NCBI RefSeq assembly: GCF_002749615.1
Contig: NZ_CP024201.1
Span: forward strand, 992,001 to 1,056,000
Length of the DNA: 64,000 nucleotides
Source: Caulobacter mirabilis
GTDB taxonomy: Bacteria > Pseudomonadota > Alphaproteobacteria > Caulobacterales > Caulobacteraceae
Direction of reading: 5' to 3'
A program made the position numbers and the translations under genes. Below the pieces are notes generated by a model that was not told where the DNA came from, did not search any database, and saw only the letters and a list, made by a program, of their open reading frames with translations. This document shows, piece by piece, positions 37,210 to 46,319 of the stretch. Every line of letters starts with the position of its first letter. The first letter of the stretch is position 1.

Positions 37210-38124
37210 TTAGGCTTCTTCGGTTTCGGCCGGGGCCTCTCCACCTTCGAAGCTGCGCGGAGCCCGGCGGCGACGCGGTTTCTTGACCTCGACGGCCGGC
37301 GTTTCTTCCGCCGCGGGCGGGGTCGCGGAACGACCCAGAAAAGCCGGAAGTTCGCTCACGGCGCCGTCCTGGCCCCGCAGGCGCGGCGATTCGCCGCTGT
37401 GGGGTTCGGCCAGCGGAGCCGCCGCCTGGGGCTCGACCACGGCCAGCGGATCGCGAGGCGATTCGCCGCTGCGCTCGGCGTTGGTGTTGCGCTCGCCGCG
37501 GTCGCGACGGTCTTCCCGGTCGCGCCAGCGGTCACGGCGGCCGCCGCCTTCACGCTCTTCACGCGGGCGATCTTCACGCGGGCGCTCGTCGCGGGGGCGA
37601 TCATCACGTTGGCGGTCTTCGCGCGGACGGTCATCGCGATCACGACGGCCCTCGAAGCGCTGACCGTCACGATCGCGATCGCGGCGGCCCTCGAAGCGCT
37701 GACCTTCGCGGGGTTGCCCGCCTTCGCCGCCTTCGCCGCCCTCGGCGGCTTCGGCCTCGGCTGCGGGGGCTTCCGGCAGTTCCTCGGGCTCGGCCTCGAA
37801 ATCGATATCGAAGCCCGAGGCGAACTGCTCGCGGCCGACGATGTCGGCGACCGGACGATGCGGCTGCATGGCCCGCAGGGTGCGGAAGTAGTGTTCCGCA
37901 TGCTGCAGGTAGTTCTCGGCCAGGATGCGGTCGCCCGAGGACGCCGCGTCGCGGGCCAGCTGCTGGTACTTCTCGAAGACGCTCTGCGCCGCGCCGCGGA
38001 CCTTCACGCCCTCGGGGCCGTTCGAGTCGAAAGCGCGGTTGGCGTTGTGCTGGGGTTTTCCGCCCTGTCCGCCACCGCCGCGATTGCGGCCGCGCTGACG
38101 CTTCATACCCTTGAAATCTCTCAT
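37210..38124 (-). CDS. DUF4167 protein with an Arg/Asp-rich repeat tail
   Basis: A 304-residue protein. The N-terminal DUF4167 domain is basic and Gly-rich, starting MRDFKGMKRQRGRNRGGGG, and then has the conserved block KVRGAAQSVFEKYQQLARDA with NYLQHAEHYFRTLRAM. The middle to C-terminus (about residues 110-220) is a disordered array of short repeats such as RPREDRPR, RDERPRED and FEGRRDRD, then a Pro/Ala tail with PRRRRAPRSF. It probably binds RNA; this gene neighbours prfA and prmC in many alphaproteobacteria. Function unproven. The 227-nt leader region upstream holds no gene. Confidence 0.87.
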   Translation of the reverse strand: MRDFKGMKRQRGRNRGGGGQGGKPQHNANRAFDSNGPEGVKVRGAAQSVFEKYQQLARDAASSGDRILAENYLQHAEHYFRTLRAMQPHRPVADIVGREQFASGFDIDFEAEPEELPEAPAAEAEAAEGGEGGEGGQPREGQRFEGRRDRDRDGQRFEGRRDRDDRPREDRQRDDRPRDERPREDRPREEREGGGRRDRWRDREDRRDRGERNTNAERSGESPRDPLAVVEPQAAAPLAEPHSGESPRLRGQDGAVSELPAFLGRSATPPAAEETPAVEVKKPRRRRAPRSFEGGEAPAETEEA

Positions 38125-38351
38125 CTTACCCTTCGACCTGCACTGCGGCGGGTCCGTCTGTGCGGACCGCGCCGGCTGGTTCTGGAGACCTGTTCGGGCT
38201 CGTGGGCCCGGTGTTCTGTTCTCGAAAGACGCTGTTCCTGGGTTCCCGCCCGGTTCTCGGCGCTGCGAGACGGCCTTCGAGGCCCGCGCGCCCGTCGTCG
38301 AGACTTGCGATCTTCGGCGATCTGGGAGGGAACGAGTCGAGATGTAGCGTC

Positions 38352-39221
38352 TCAGACCCCTGTTTCCAAGGGGTTTCTCACACCGACGACGACTCGGTCG
38401 CGATCGGAGAGGTCCTTGATCGTTCTGACCTGGGCGGCTCCAGCGTCGCGGAACAGGGCCTCGACCGCCTTGGACTGGGTATGGCCGATCTCGACGGCGA
38501 ACAATCCGCCGACCTTCAGCACACGCAGGATCTCGGGGGCCAGCGTGCGATAGGCGTCGAGGCCGTCCGCGCCGCCGTCCAGGGCCAGGCGCGGTTCGTG
38601 GTCCCGCACCTCCGGATCGAGGGTCTCGATCTCCTCGGTGGCGATGTAGGGCGGGTTGGACACGACGACGTCGAAGCTGGCGTCGGCCAGACCCGAGGTC
38701 CAGTCTCCGCGCAGCAGCGCCACCCGGCCGTCGAGATCCAGGTTGGCGGCGTTCTCCCGCGCGACCGCCAGGGCCTCGCTGGAGACGTCGACGCCCAGGC
38801 CCTTGGCCGCCGGCCGTTCGGCCAGGACCGCCAGCAGAATCGCGCCCGAGCCGACGCCCAGGTCCAGCATGTTGAAGGCCATGGCTTCCGGGAACGCCTT
38901 CAGGACCTCGTCGACGATCACCTCGGTGTCCGGACGCGGCGTCAGGACATCCGGGGTCACGCGCAGCAGGATCTTCCAGAAGCCCTTGCGGCCGAGGATG
39001 TGGCTGACCGGCTCCCGGCGGGCTCGCCGGGCCAGGAACTCGTTGTAGGTCGCGGCCTGGGTCTCGCTCACCTCCCGGTGCGGGTCGGTGATGATGTCCA
39101 GGCGGCTGACGTCGGCCGCCGCCTCGAGCAGCAGGCGCGAGTCGATCACCGGCTGGTCGACGCCAGCGGCTTCCAGCTCCGCGCGTCCGGCCTTCCAGGC
39201 CTTCACCAGGGTGGCGGTCAT
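38352..39221 (-). CDS. prmC: Release factor glutamine N5-methyltransferase
   Basis: A 289-residue PrmC (HemK), which methylates the Gln of the GGQ motif in RF1 and RF2. It has the N-terminal helical domain, the SAM motif MLDLGVGSGAILLAV, and the NPPYI catalytic block in VVVSNPPYIA. The RPDTEVIVDEVL block precedes the SAM site. It overlaps the preceding MOSC gene by 4 nt (ATGA). Its target prfA is in the window but 3.4 kb away, with three other genes between. Confidence 0.96.
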   Translation of the reverse strand: MTATLVKAWKAGRAELEAAGVDQPVIDSRLLLEAAADVSRLDIITDPHREVSETQAATYNEFLARRARREPVSHILGRKGFWKILLRVTPDVLTPRPDTEVIVDEVLKAFPEAMAFNMLDLGVGSGAILLAVLAERPAAKGLGVDVSSEALAVARENAANLDLDGRVALLRGDWTSGLADASFDVVVSNPPYIATEEIETLDPEVRDHEPRLALDGGADGLDAYRTLAPEILRVLKVGGLFAVEIGHTQSKAVEALFRDAGAAQVRTIKDLSDRDRVVVGVRNPLETGV

Positions 39222-39982
39222 GACAGCAACTCCGCGATGTCGCCTTCGGCGACCTGTCCGGCCGTCTGCGTATGCACATAGATGCCGCAGAACATGTGGC
39301 CGTAGTTGTCGAACAAGGCCTTGACCACATCCATGTCCCGCTCGGCGGTGGTCGGGTCCACGTGGGTGGCGGCGCAGCGCACGATCGGCTTGAACACCGT
39401 GGCTTCGGCGCTTCCCAGCCGCAACGCGCGGCCGGTCCACTCGTTCTCGATCCAGGGCTCCCAGCCCTCCACGTAGAGGTTGCCGCGGAAGCGCAGCGGG
39501 TCGACCGGGCGGCCGATCTTCGCTTCGAGGTCGCGCACGCTGGCCAGGTTGATGATCGAGACATGCCCCTGGGGGTGGTCCATGAACCGCCAGTCGTCCG
39601 GCGCGCGGATCACCTTCAGCGGCCCTTGGGCCTCTTCGTCGAGCAGGTCGGTCAGCCAGGCGGCGAACGCCTCGCGGCCCGGATCGCCGCCCAGGTCCGC
39701 CGAGATCGGCGGCAGCCCCTCGGCCGTCGCGTGGAGCACGCCTGTGGCCTCGTCGTAGCGCGTGCGGGCTTTGGCGACCTCGGCGATGCGCATGAGGACG
39801 GTGAACTTCTGCTTGGGGATGAAGGCCGGAGCGGCCGGATCGAAGCCGCTCGGTCCGTTCTCCACCGCGAACAGCCGGTCGCAAGGGAAGGGGCCGCCCG
39901 CGGCCAGGTCGGCGTTGTTCAGGCGCTCGGGCGTGAAGCCCTTCACAGGGTGGCGATACAGGGCGGTTATCGTGGCGGCCAT
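39218..39982 (-). CDS. MOSC domain-containing protein
   Basis: A 254-residue protein with an N-terminal beta-barrel domain (ITALYRHPVKGFTPERL, then FPCDRLFAVENG) and a MOSC domain holding LRFRGNLYVEG and a Cys in KPIVRCAATHVDP. MOSC proteins bind molybdenum cofactor or related sulfur carriers; the YcbX-like type detoxifies N-hydroxylated bases. It starts at MAATITALYRHP and overlaps prmC by 4 nt, so the two are translated together. Confidence 0.88.
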   Translation of the reverse strand: MAATITALYRHPVKGFTPERLNNADLAAGGPFPCDRLFAVENGPSGFDPAAPAFIPKQKFTVLMRIAEVAKARTRYDEATGVLHATAEGLPPISADLGGDPGREAFAAWLTDLLDEEAQGPLKVIRAPDDWRFMDHPQGHVSIINLASVRDLEAKIGRPVDPLRFRGNLYVEGWEPWIENEWTGRALRLGSAEATVFKPIVRCAATHVDPTTAERDMDVVKALFDNYGHMFCGIYVHTQTAGQVAEGDIAELLS

Positions 39983-40055
39983 GACGTCGTCACTGCACCA
40001 GCGCGGGAGGTCCCGCAACCCTGGAACACGCGGCGACGCCGGGTGTTGAGGCGGA

Positions 40056-41321
40056 ATGGACAACCCCTGGAACGACAGGATGAAGGCGGTTTGGCGGTGG
40101 GGACGGTCCCGTCCCTATCACCTGCTGCCCTGGATCGGCCTCGCGGCGACGGTGCTGTTCTGGCCGGACCGGCGGCCGCCGGCCGGCATGAGCGAGGACC
40201 GGGCGATGGCGCCGGACGCCTTCGACCGCGCCGAGCCGGGACGGGGCAGGGCGGCCGCCTCGCCCCTGCGGATCCCGCCGATGGGCTGGCGCGACATCGT
40301 CTGGCGAACAGGCTGGGAGATCTCGCGGGACAAGCTCCCCAGCACGGCCGGCGGGGTGACGTTCTATGTCCTGCTGGCGATCTTCCCCGCCATCGGCGCG
40401 TTCGTGTCGCTGTACGGCCTGGTCTCCGACGTCGCCGCCGCCGAGCGTCAGCTGCGCGGCTTGGCCGACGTCTTCCCGACCAGTGTCATCCAGATCGTCG
40501 GCGAGCAGATGCTGCGGCTGGCGGGGCAGCACCCCGGCAAGCTGTCGGCGGCCTTCCTGCTCAGCCTGCTGGTCTCGGTCTGGTCCGCCAACGCGGGGAT
40601 GAAGGCCCTCTTCGAAGGGCTCAACGTGGCCTACGACGAGGATGAGAAGCGCGACTACTTCCGACGCACCGCGATCACCTACGCCTCGACCCTGGGCGCG
40701 CTGCTTTTCCTGGCGGTGGTCACCGTGGTGCTGGTCGCGGCGCCGCTGATCATGAAGGACCTGGGCTTCGCGCGGTTCGACAGCCTTTGGATACCGCTGC
40801 GCTGGGCGGTGGTGGCGGGGCTGACCATCCTCGCCTATGCCGTGGTCTATCGCTATGGCCCCAGCCGTCGCCGCGCGCGCTGGCGATGGGTGGTCTGCGG
40901 CGCCGTGCTGGCCTCGACGGGCTGGCTGGGCGGATCGCTGGGTTTCTCCTGGTACCTGAACAATCTCGCCCACTTCGACGCGACCTATGGCCCGCTGAGC
41001 GCGGTGGTGGCCTTCATGCTGTGGGTCTGGTTCTCGGTCATGTGCCTGCTCATCGGCGCCGAGTTCAACGCCGAGATCGAACACCAGACCGCCGTCGACT
41101 CCACGGTCGGAGCCGAGGCGCCGATGGGACAGCGCGGGGCGGTCATGGCCGACACCGTCGGCCAGCCGCTGCACCTGCGCGAGACGCTCAGGCGCGGGGC
41201 TGGCGCGGCGCGACGACAAGCGGACGGGCTGTGGCGCCAGGCCCGGGGAACCGTAGAGCGGTCCCGTACGACGAAGACGCCAGCCGACCCGTCGTCGCGA
41301 ACTCGAGAACCGCGCGGGTGA
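40056..41321 (+). CDS. YihY/BrkB-family inner-membrane protein
   Basis: A 421-residue multi-pass membrane protein. The YihY domain (about residues 95-345) has the blocks SRDKLPSTAGGVTFYVLLAIFPA, LVSVWSANAGMKALFEGLN, and FMLWVWFSVMCLLIGAEFNAE. A basic, disordered tail follows (about 350-421). The family is widely annotated as ribonuclease BN by error; its function is unclear. The last 134 nt overlap the convergent lipoprotein-hydrolase gene, both tails being low-complexity. Confidence 0.88.
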   Translation: MDNPWNDRMKAVWRWGRSRPYHLLPWIGLAATVLFWPDRRPPAGMSEDRAMAPDAFDRAEPGRGRAAASPLRIPPMGWRDIVWRTGWEISRDKLPSTAGGVTFYVLLAIFPAIGAFVSLYGLVSDVAAAERQLRGLADVFPTSVIQIVGEQMLRLAGQHPGKLSAAFLLSLLVSVWSANAGMKALFEGLNVAYDEDEKRDYFRRTAITYASTLGALLFLAVVTVVLVAAPLIMKDLGFARFDSLWIPLRWAVVAGLTILAYAVVYRYGPSRRRARWRWVVCGAVLASTGWLGGSLGFSWYLNNLAHFDATYGPLSAVVAFMLWVWFSVMCLLIGAEFNAEIEHQTAVDSTVGAEAPMGQRGAVMADTVGQPLHLRETLRRGAGAARRQADGLWRQARGTVERSRTTKTPADPSSRTREPRG

Positions 41322-42564
41322 AGCCTTCCGCGACGCGCACCGGCGTGCGCTTGCCGTCGGGCGCCGTCTCGAACTCGTAGATGCCATGGTCGGTGGCGGG
41401 GAACTCCAGCACCGTGATCGGCCGGCCCGCTTCGGCCAGGGCGGTCAGGCGGCGGCGGGTCTCCGGTTCGGGCGCCGCGCGATCCTCGGCGGCCAGCGCC
41501 CAGAGCTGCGGAGTCTTGAGATCGCGCAGGGTCGGCATGGGATCGTAGGTCCAGCTGGTGCCCTCGTCCTGCATCGGGCCGAAGATCTGCAGCATGAACG
41601 ACGGCGTGCGGGTGAACTGGCCGGTGAACTCGCCTTCCAGGTCCTTGAACCAGGGCTCGCCGCCGTACTTGGCCTTCAGGGCGTCCATCTCACGGAAACC
41701 GCGTCGGAAACCGCTGGCCATGATCACGCCGGCCGCATCGGCGACCGGACCGGCCTTGGCCAGGACGTCTTCGCCGTAGCCCTTGTCGCGCAGGCCCTGC
41801 AGCGTCTCCTCGCGGTTTTCGGCCAGCGTTCCTTCGGCCATGCCGTAGCCGACGATGACGAAGTCCGCCGTCGTCTTGGTGGCCGCCAGGGGGGCGACCC
41901 AGCCGCCCTGGCTGCCGCCCTCGAAGCCCACGCGCGCCGCGCGGGCCCCGGCCAGCCGCCGAGCCTCCATGAGCGCCTTGGCGGCGTCGTCGGACAGCAG
42001 GTCGAAGTTCTGGGTGTAGCGGCCGCTTGACCGCCCGGTGCCCCGCTTGTCGTAGACGAAGACCCCGACGCCCGCCGCCGGATAGAGGCGCTGGCGATGG
42101 TTGAAGACCGAATGGGCGTACTTTTCCGACCCGTGCACCTGCACGACGATGGGAACCTCGGCGTCGCCCTCCGGCAGGATCAGGCGGCCGAACAGGGTCT
42201 CGCCGTTGCTCTTGAAGGTGGTGTCTTTCGTCACCAGCCGCAGCCGTCCGCCATCCATGCCCGCGAAACGGATCCGGCCGCCGCTGCAGTCGCCGAAGGC
42301 GACCTTCACGCCGTCGGCGCGGTCGGTGAGGCCCAGGGTGCTGACCCACTCGCCGTCGGCCTGTTCGGTCAGGCGGCCGAAGGCGCCGTCGATGCGTCGC
42401 CAGCGCAGGCGCGCGTCGTCGGTGGGCCCCACGTCGACCAATGTCCCATCGGCCAGGCGATAGACGCCGATGTGGCAGCTCAGCTCCGCCTGCTTGGGCG
42501 TGCGGACGCGCTCGGCGCAGCCGGTCAGCGACAGGGCGAGGGCGATGACCGCCAGGGTACGCAT
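41188..42564 (-). CDS. Lipoprotein alpha/beta hydrolase
   Basis: A 458-residue predicted lipoprotein (LALSLTGC at residues 12-19). A beta-rich domain with VYRLADGTLVDVGP spans about 25-130. An alpha/beta hydrolase domain follows (about 140-435) with VVQVHGSEKYAH, the nucleophile elbow GFEGGSQGGW (Ser) and DHGIYEFE (His). A GGAGG site 8 nt before the MRTLAV ATG sets the start. Its 3' end lies inside the convergent YihY gene. Substrate unknown. Confidence 0.85.
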   Translation of the reverse strand: MRTLAVIALALSLTGCAERVRTPKQAELSCHIGVYRLADGTLVDVGPTDDARLRWRRIDGAFGRLTEQADGEWVSTLGLTDRADGVKVAFGDCSGGRIRFAGMDGGRLRLVTKDTTFKSNGETLFGRLILPEGDAEVPIVVQVHGSEKYAHSVFNHRQRLYPAAGVGVFVYDKRGTGRSSGRYTQNFDLLSDDAAKALMEARRLAGARAARVGFEGGSQGGWVAPLAATKTTADFVIVGYGMAEGTLAENREETLQGLRDKGYGEDVLAKAGPVADAAGVIMASGFRRGFREMDALKAKYGGEPWFKDLEGEFTGQFTRTPSFMLQIFGPMQDEGTSWTYDPMPTLRDLKTPQLWALAAEDRAAPEPETRRRLTALAEAGRPITVLEFPATDHGIYEFETAPDGKRTPVRVAEGFTRAVLEFATTGRLASSSYGTALRFPGPGATARPLVVAPRQPRA

Positions 42565-42653
42565 ACGGTGAGCCTCCATCTCGGCGGCGAGATGGCCGGA
42601 AACCCGGGCGGACGTCTACTGAACCTTCGGTAATCCTTGCCCGAGCGTCAGGA

Positions 42654-43730
42654 TCAGCCCAGCTCGTCTTCCAACGTGGCCAGGCGGTTGGCCTGATCCT
42701 CGGCGATCAGCGGCTCGATGACGTCGTCGAGCGCTTCGCCCTCCATGATCTTGGGCAGGTTGTAGAGCGTCAGGTTGATCCGGTGGTCGGTCACCCGCCC
42801 CTGGGGGAAGTTGTAGGTGCGGATGCGCTCGGAGCGGTCGCCGCTGCCGACCTGGCTCTTGCGGGCGTCGGCCCGGGCGGTGTCCAGCGCCTGGCGCTGC
42901 ATGTCGTAGAGGCGAGCCTTCAGCGTCGCCATCGCCTTGCGACGGTTGTTGTGCTGCGAACGCTCCGAGCTCGTCGCCACGATTCCGGTGGGAAGGTGGG
43001 TGATCCGCACAGCGGAGTCGGTCTTGTTGACGTGCTGGCCGCCGGCGCCGCTGGACCGGTAGGTGTCGATCCGCAGGTCGGCGTCGTTGATCTCGATCTC
43101 GACGTCCTCGGCCTCGGCCAGGACGGCGACGGTGGCGGCGGAGGTATGGATGCGGCCCTGGGCTTCCGTCTCCGGCACGCGCTGCACCCGGTGCACGCCG
43201 CTCTCGAACTTCAGCCGCCCGAACACGCCCTCGCCGGTGATCGAGGCGATGATTTCCTTGTAGCCGCCCATTTCGCCTTCGGAGACGCTGTCGACCTCGA
43301 CCTTCCAGCCGCGCGTGGAGGCGTAGCGCTGGTACATCCGGAACAGGTCGCCGGCGAACAGGGCCGCTTCGTCGCCGCCGGTGCCGGCCCGCACCTCGAG
43401 GATGGCCGAGGCGTTCTCATCCTTGTCGCGCGGCGCCAGCAGCAGGGCGACGGCGCGCTCCATCTCCGGCAGGCTTTCGTCGAGCCGCTCCAGCTCGTCG
43501 CGGGCCAGCTCCGAGATCTCGGGGTCCGGGTCGGCGGCCATGGCCTCCAGCTCCGGCCGCTCGTCCTGGACCTTCTGCAATGCCTGCACCGCATCGGCCA
43601 CCGGCTTCAGCTCGGCGTGCTCCTTGGACAGCTTGACGATCTCGGCGCCGTCCGAGGCGGCGCCCATGCGGGCCTCGATCTCGCGGAAGCGGTCGAGCAC
43701 CTGGTCGAGGCGGGCCTGGGGAAGTCGCAA
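42654..43730 (-). CDS. prfA: Peptide chain release factor 1
   Basis: A 358-residue RF1, reading UAA and UAG. The catalytic GGQ is in [19 protein letters not shown], and the RF1 codon-reading region includes [14 protein letters not shown] and the [20 protein letters not shown] block. The longest in-frame start is a TTG, which fits the family N-terminus ([21 protein letters not shown]). It is modified by PrmC, which lies 3.4 kb away in this window and not directly after it. Confidence 0.96.
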   Translation of the reverse strand: MRLPQARLDQVLDRFREIEARMGAASDGAEIVKLSKEHAELKPVADAVQALQKVQDERPELEAMAADPDPEISELARDELERLDESLPEMERAVALLLAPRDKDENASAILEVRAGTGGDEAALFAGDLFRMYQRYASTRGWKVEVDSVSEGEMGGYKEIIASITGEGVFGRLKFESGVHRVQRVPETEAQGRIHTSAATVAVLAEAEDVEIEINDADLRIDTYRSSGAGGQHVNKTDSAVRITHLPTGIVATSSERSQHNNRRKAMATLKARLYDMQRQALDTARADARKSQVGSGDRSERIRTYNFPQGRVTDHRINLTLYNLPKIMEGEALDDVIEPLIAEDQANRLATLEDELG

Positions 43731-43876
43731 GGGATCGGTCCGTTGAGGATGAGACGAAGGCGGAGGTCTTTAAGGCCAGCGCCGCGTCCTGTCGATGGCG
43801 GGAGCCGGGGCAGGGGCTGGACGGCCGTCGACCAGAGCTATAACGCTTCGAATACTAATTAAATGGAGGGCGCCGA

Positions 43877-44254
43877 ATGGAAGCCGCGGAGATCGAGAGC
43901 CTGGCCAAGCGGTTCTTCGATGCGATCGAGCAGGGAGACGTGGCGACGGTGACGGCCTGTTACGACGAGAAGGTCGTCATCTGGCACAACTTCGACATGC
44001 TGGAGCAGGGACGGGAGGACAATCTGAAGGTCCTGACCGGCATGATCGAGCGCTGCCCCACGCGGGTCTACGGCGAGCGCAAGGTGGCGGTGTTCGCGGG
44101 CGGTTTCGTCCAGCAGCATGTGCTGACCGCGACCCGGAAGGACGGCAAGGTGGTGTCGCTGCCCGCGGCCTGTATCTGCCAGGTCTCCGACGGCAGGATC
44201 GTCCGTCTGGACGAATACCTGGACACGGCCCAGGTCGCGGCGTTCAGGACCTGA
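43877..44254 (+). CDS. Nuclear transport factor 2-like (SnoaL) protein
   Basis: A 125-residue NTF2-fold protein of the SnoaL/ketosteroid-isomerase-like superfamily. It opens IESLAKRFFDAIEQGDVATVTACYDEKVVIWHNFD and ends with FVQQHVLTATRKDGK and RIVRLDEYLDTAQV. A GGAGGG site precedes the start. The family covers isomerases, lyases and binding proteins, so the reaction cannot be named. It is a single gene divergent from prfA and ahead of a palindromic repeat. Confidence 0.9.
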   Translation: MEAAEIESLAKRFFDAIEQGDVATVTACYDEKVVIWHNFDMLEQGREDNLKVLTGMIERCPTRVYGERKVAVFAGGFVQQHVLTATRKDGKVVSLPAACICQVSDGRIVRLDEYLDTAQVAAFRT

Positions 44255-44262
44255 GGATCGGC

Positions 44263-44340
44263 GGGGACATGCTCCGCGAAGCGGTGCGTGTCCCCTATTG
44301 GCCTGTGCGCAGGGATACGTACCCTGCGGGAGCCTGTCCC
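44263..44340. repeat. 80-bp palindromic repeat (family A, copy 3, inverted)
   Basis: It starts GGGGACATGCTCCGCGAA and ends CTGCGGGAGCCTGTCCC. Its left arm matches the reverse complement of the right arms at 15.1 and 31.5 kb, and its right arm that of their left arms, so it is inserted in the opposite orientation. It lies between the NTF2-like stop and the M23 peptidase stop, convergent. Confidence 0.82.
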
Positions 44341-44345
44341 TGGCC

Positions 44346-45749
44346 CTACCCCGCGCGGGGCTTCAGGGCGGGGCGGTTGGCGTCGAAGTCGGATTTGATC
44401 AGCTTCTTCCCGTCGCCGGGCTCGGTCGCCTCGACCGGCGCCGGCGCGCCGACCAGGATGCGTTTGGGCGCGACCAGCGCGTCCAGGCGGGTCTTGGCGG
44501 CCTTGAAGGCGGCGATGTCGCGCGGGTCCTGCGACGTGCCGACCGCGATCTTGGCGCCCATCGGGTTCACGCGCTGGCCCTTGCGCCAGATCTCATAGTG
44601 CAGGTGCGGGCCGGTCGAGGCGCCGGTCGAGCCGACATAGGCGATGACCTGGCCCTGGCTGACCCGTTGGCCTGGGCGCAGGCCCTTGGCGTAGCGCGAC
44701 AGGTGGGCGTAGCCGGTCTCCCAGCCGTCGGCGTGCCGGATGCGCACCCAGTTTCCATAGCCGCCCCAGCGGCGGGCCTCGACGACGACGCCGTCGCCCG
44801 AGGCCAGGACCGGCGTGCCTGTGCCGGCGCCGAAGTCGATGCCTTGGTGCATCTTGTTGTAGCCGAGGATCGGGTGGCGGCGGACGCCGAACTTGGAGGT
44901 GATGCGCGCGCCGTCGACGGGCGTGCGCAGGAACATGCTCTTCACCGTCTTGCCGACGCTGTCGAGGAAGGTCTGCTTACCCTGGGCGTTGGTGAAGCCG
45001 TAGAAGCGCTGGCCCTTGATCTCGGCGTACTGCAGGTCGCCGGCCTCGATGGTGCGGCCGCTTTCGGTGATCTTCCGATCGAAGACCAGGCAGAACGGGT
45101 CGCCGGCTTTGATGTCGCGCGAGAAGTCGATCTTGTGGGCGAACAGCTTGGAGGCCTGGGCCACGATGCCGGAGTCGGCGCCGACGGCGCTGGCGCTCTC
45201 GTGGAACGAACCGTCCATCTTGCCGCAGGCGACCGTGGTTTCTTCGCGGACCTTCTCCTCCATCTCGCGCAGGCGCAGGGCGCCGTCGAAGGTGCGGGAG
45301 ACGGTGATGGTCTTGGCCGCATCGGTGCGCATCGACAGGCCGATGAGGCGGGCTTGGCCATGCCCGTCGCGCGGCTGGGCGACCGAGGCCACGAAGTCCA
45401 TGCCGGCCTTGATGTTGACGGTGTCCATGGCCTGGCTGAGGACGCCGACCACGTTGCGGGCCTCGGCGTCGCCGACGCCGCTGCGGGCCACGGCGGCGGT
45501 CAGGGTCTCGCCCGGGCGGACCTCGACGTTGACGTTCTCGCCGCGGTCGAAGCCGGGCTGGGCCTCGGCCTGGGCGAAGGCGGCATGCTGCAGGGCGGCG
45601 AGCTGGACCTGGTCGAGCGGCTTCGAGGCGGACGCCTCCGGCCCGGCGGTCAGCTTCCAGCACAGACCGAGCGCGGACAATCCGGCGACGGCGACAAGGA
45701 TCTTCGGCGCAAAACGAAGCGTCGGGCGCCTGGGATCAAACTCCTGCAT
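44346..45749 (-). CDS. M23 (LytM) family metallopeptidase
   Basis: A 467-residue membrane-anchored M23 peptidase. An N-terminal membrane helix (about residues 14-37, FAPKILVAVAGLSALGLCW) is followed by an Ala-rich region and a DipM/LysM-like beta domain, then the C-terminal LytM domain. The zinc site is in HQGIDFGAGTGTPVLASGDG (HxxxD) and GPHLHYEIWR (HxH). It would cut peptidoglycan cross-links or regulate amidases. A GGGGGA ribosome site precedes the ATG. Confidence 0.93.
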   Translation of the reverse strand: MQEFDPRRPTLRFAPKILVAVAGLSALGLCWKLTAGPEASASKPLDQVQLAALQHAAFAQAEAQPGFDRGENVNVEVRPGETLTAAVARSGVGDAEARNVVGVLSQAMDTVNIKAGMDFVASVAQPRDGHGQARLIGLSMRTDAAKTITVSRTFDGALRLREMEEKVREETTVACGKMDGSFHESASAVGADSGIVAQASKLFAHKIDFSRDIKAGDPFCLVFDRKITESGRTIEAGDLQYAEIKGQRFYGFTNAQGKQTFLDSVGKTVKSMFLRTPVDGARITSKFGVRRHPILGYNKMHQGIDFGAGTGTPVLASGDGVVVEARRWGGYGNWVRIRHADGWETGYAHLSRYAKGLRPGQRVSQGQVIAYVGSTGASTGPHLHYEIWRKGQRVNPMGAKIAVGTSQDPRDIAAFKAAKTRLDALVAPKRILVGAPAPVEATEPGDGKKLIKSDFDANRPALKPRAG

Positions 45750-45918
45750 CGGTCCCCCGTCGTTGACGATGCCGCAAGCGTCAGAATGACACGGCTGGGC
45801 TGCCCCCCAGCAATCAGTGGGCCGGTTCTTGCCCGTCTAGCCATCCGAAACGCAAGCAATATTCGGTGCTTCGCGCATTTTGTCACGCACTCGGTCAACC
45901 CGGGCGCGCAAGGCGTGC

Positions 45919-46269
45919 TCAGAGCAGCGTCAGGACGGTCTCGGCGGGGCGGCAGATCGCGGCGCCTTTCGGCGTGTCGGCGATGGGCCGTTCGACCAGG
46001 ATCGGGTGCTGCGTCATCGCCTCCAGGATGCTGTCGTCGGAGGCGTCGGGCGCGGTCAGGCCCAACTCCTCCGCCGGTGTTCCCCGCACCCGCAGGATGT
46101 CGCGCGGAGCCTTGCCCATCTTGACCAGCAACGCGGTCAGCTGGGGCTTGGTCCAGCCTGTCTTCAGATACTCGACGACGGTCGGCTCGATCCCCTTCTC
46201 GCGGATCAGGGCCAGGGTGTTGCGCGAGGTCCCGCAGGCGGGGTTGTGATAGATCGTGACGGTGCTCAT
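45919..46269 (-). CDS. arsC: Arsenate reductase (ArsC, glutaredoxin-coupled)
   Basis: A 116-residue ArsC of the plasmid R773 type, which reduces arsenate to arsenite. The catalytic Cys is C12 in HNPACGTSRN. The arginines that bind arsenate are in ILRVRGTPAEE and HPILVERPIA. No arsB, arsR or acr3 gene is nearby, so it is not in an ars operon. Proteins of this fold also serve as Spx-like regulators, but the Cys and Arg set supports a reductase. Confidence 0.93.
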   Translation of the reverse strand: MSTVTIYHNPACGTSRNTLALIREKGIEPTVVEYLKTGWTKPQLTALLVKMGKAPRDILRVRGTPAEELGLTAPDASDDSILEAMTQHPILVERPIADTPKGAAICRPAETVLTLL

Positions 46270-46319
46270 GACGGCTTAGTGCAGGGGATGATCCGTCGTG
46301 ACAACCCTCGCGCCGGGCT

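Noticed and set aside
38125..38351. The 227-nt leader between prmC and the DUF4167 gene, checked for a small RNA.
   Set aside because: It is GC-rich with some inverted bases but no hairpin-plus-U-run or conserved-looking motif.
37283..38553. Long frames antisense to the DUF4167 gene that look like membrane proteins.
   Set aside because: They are mirror images of the Arg/Asp repeats in GC-rich DNA and have no ribosome sites.
40056..41321. YihY-family gene as ribonuclease BN.
   Set aside because: That label is a known misannotation for this membrane family; the protein has membrane helices and no metallo-beta-lactamase RNase motifs.
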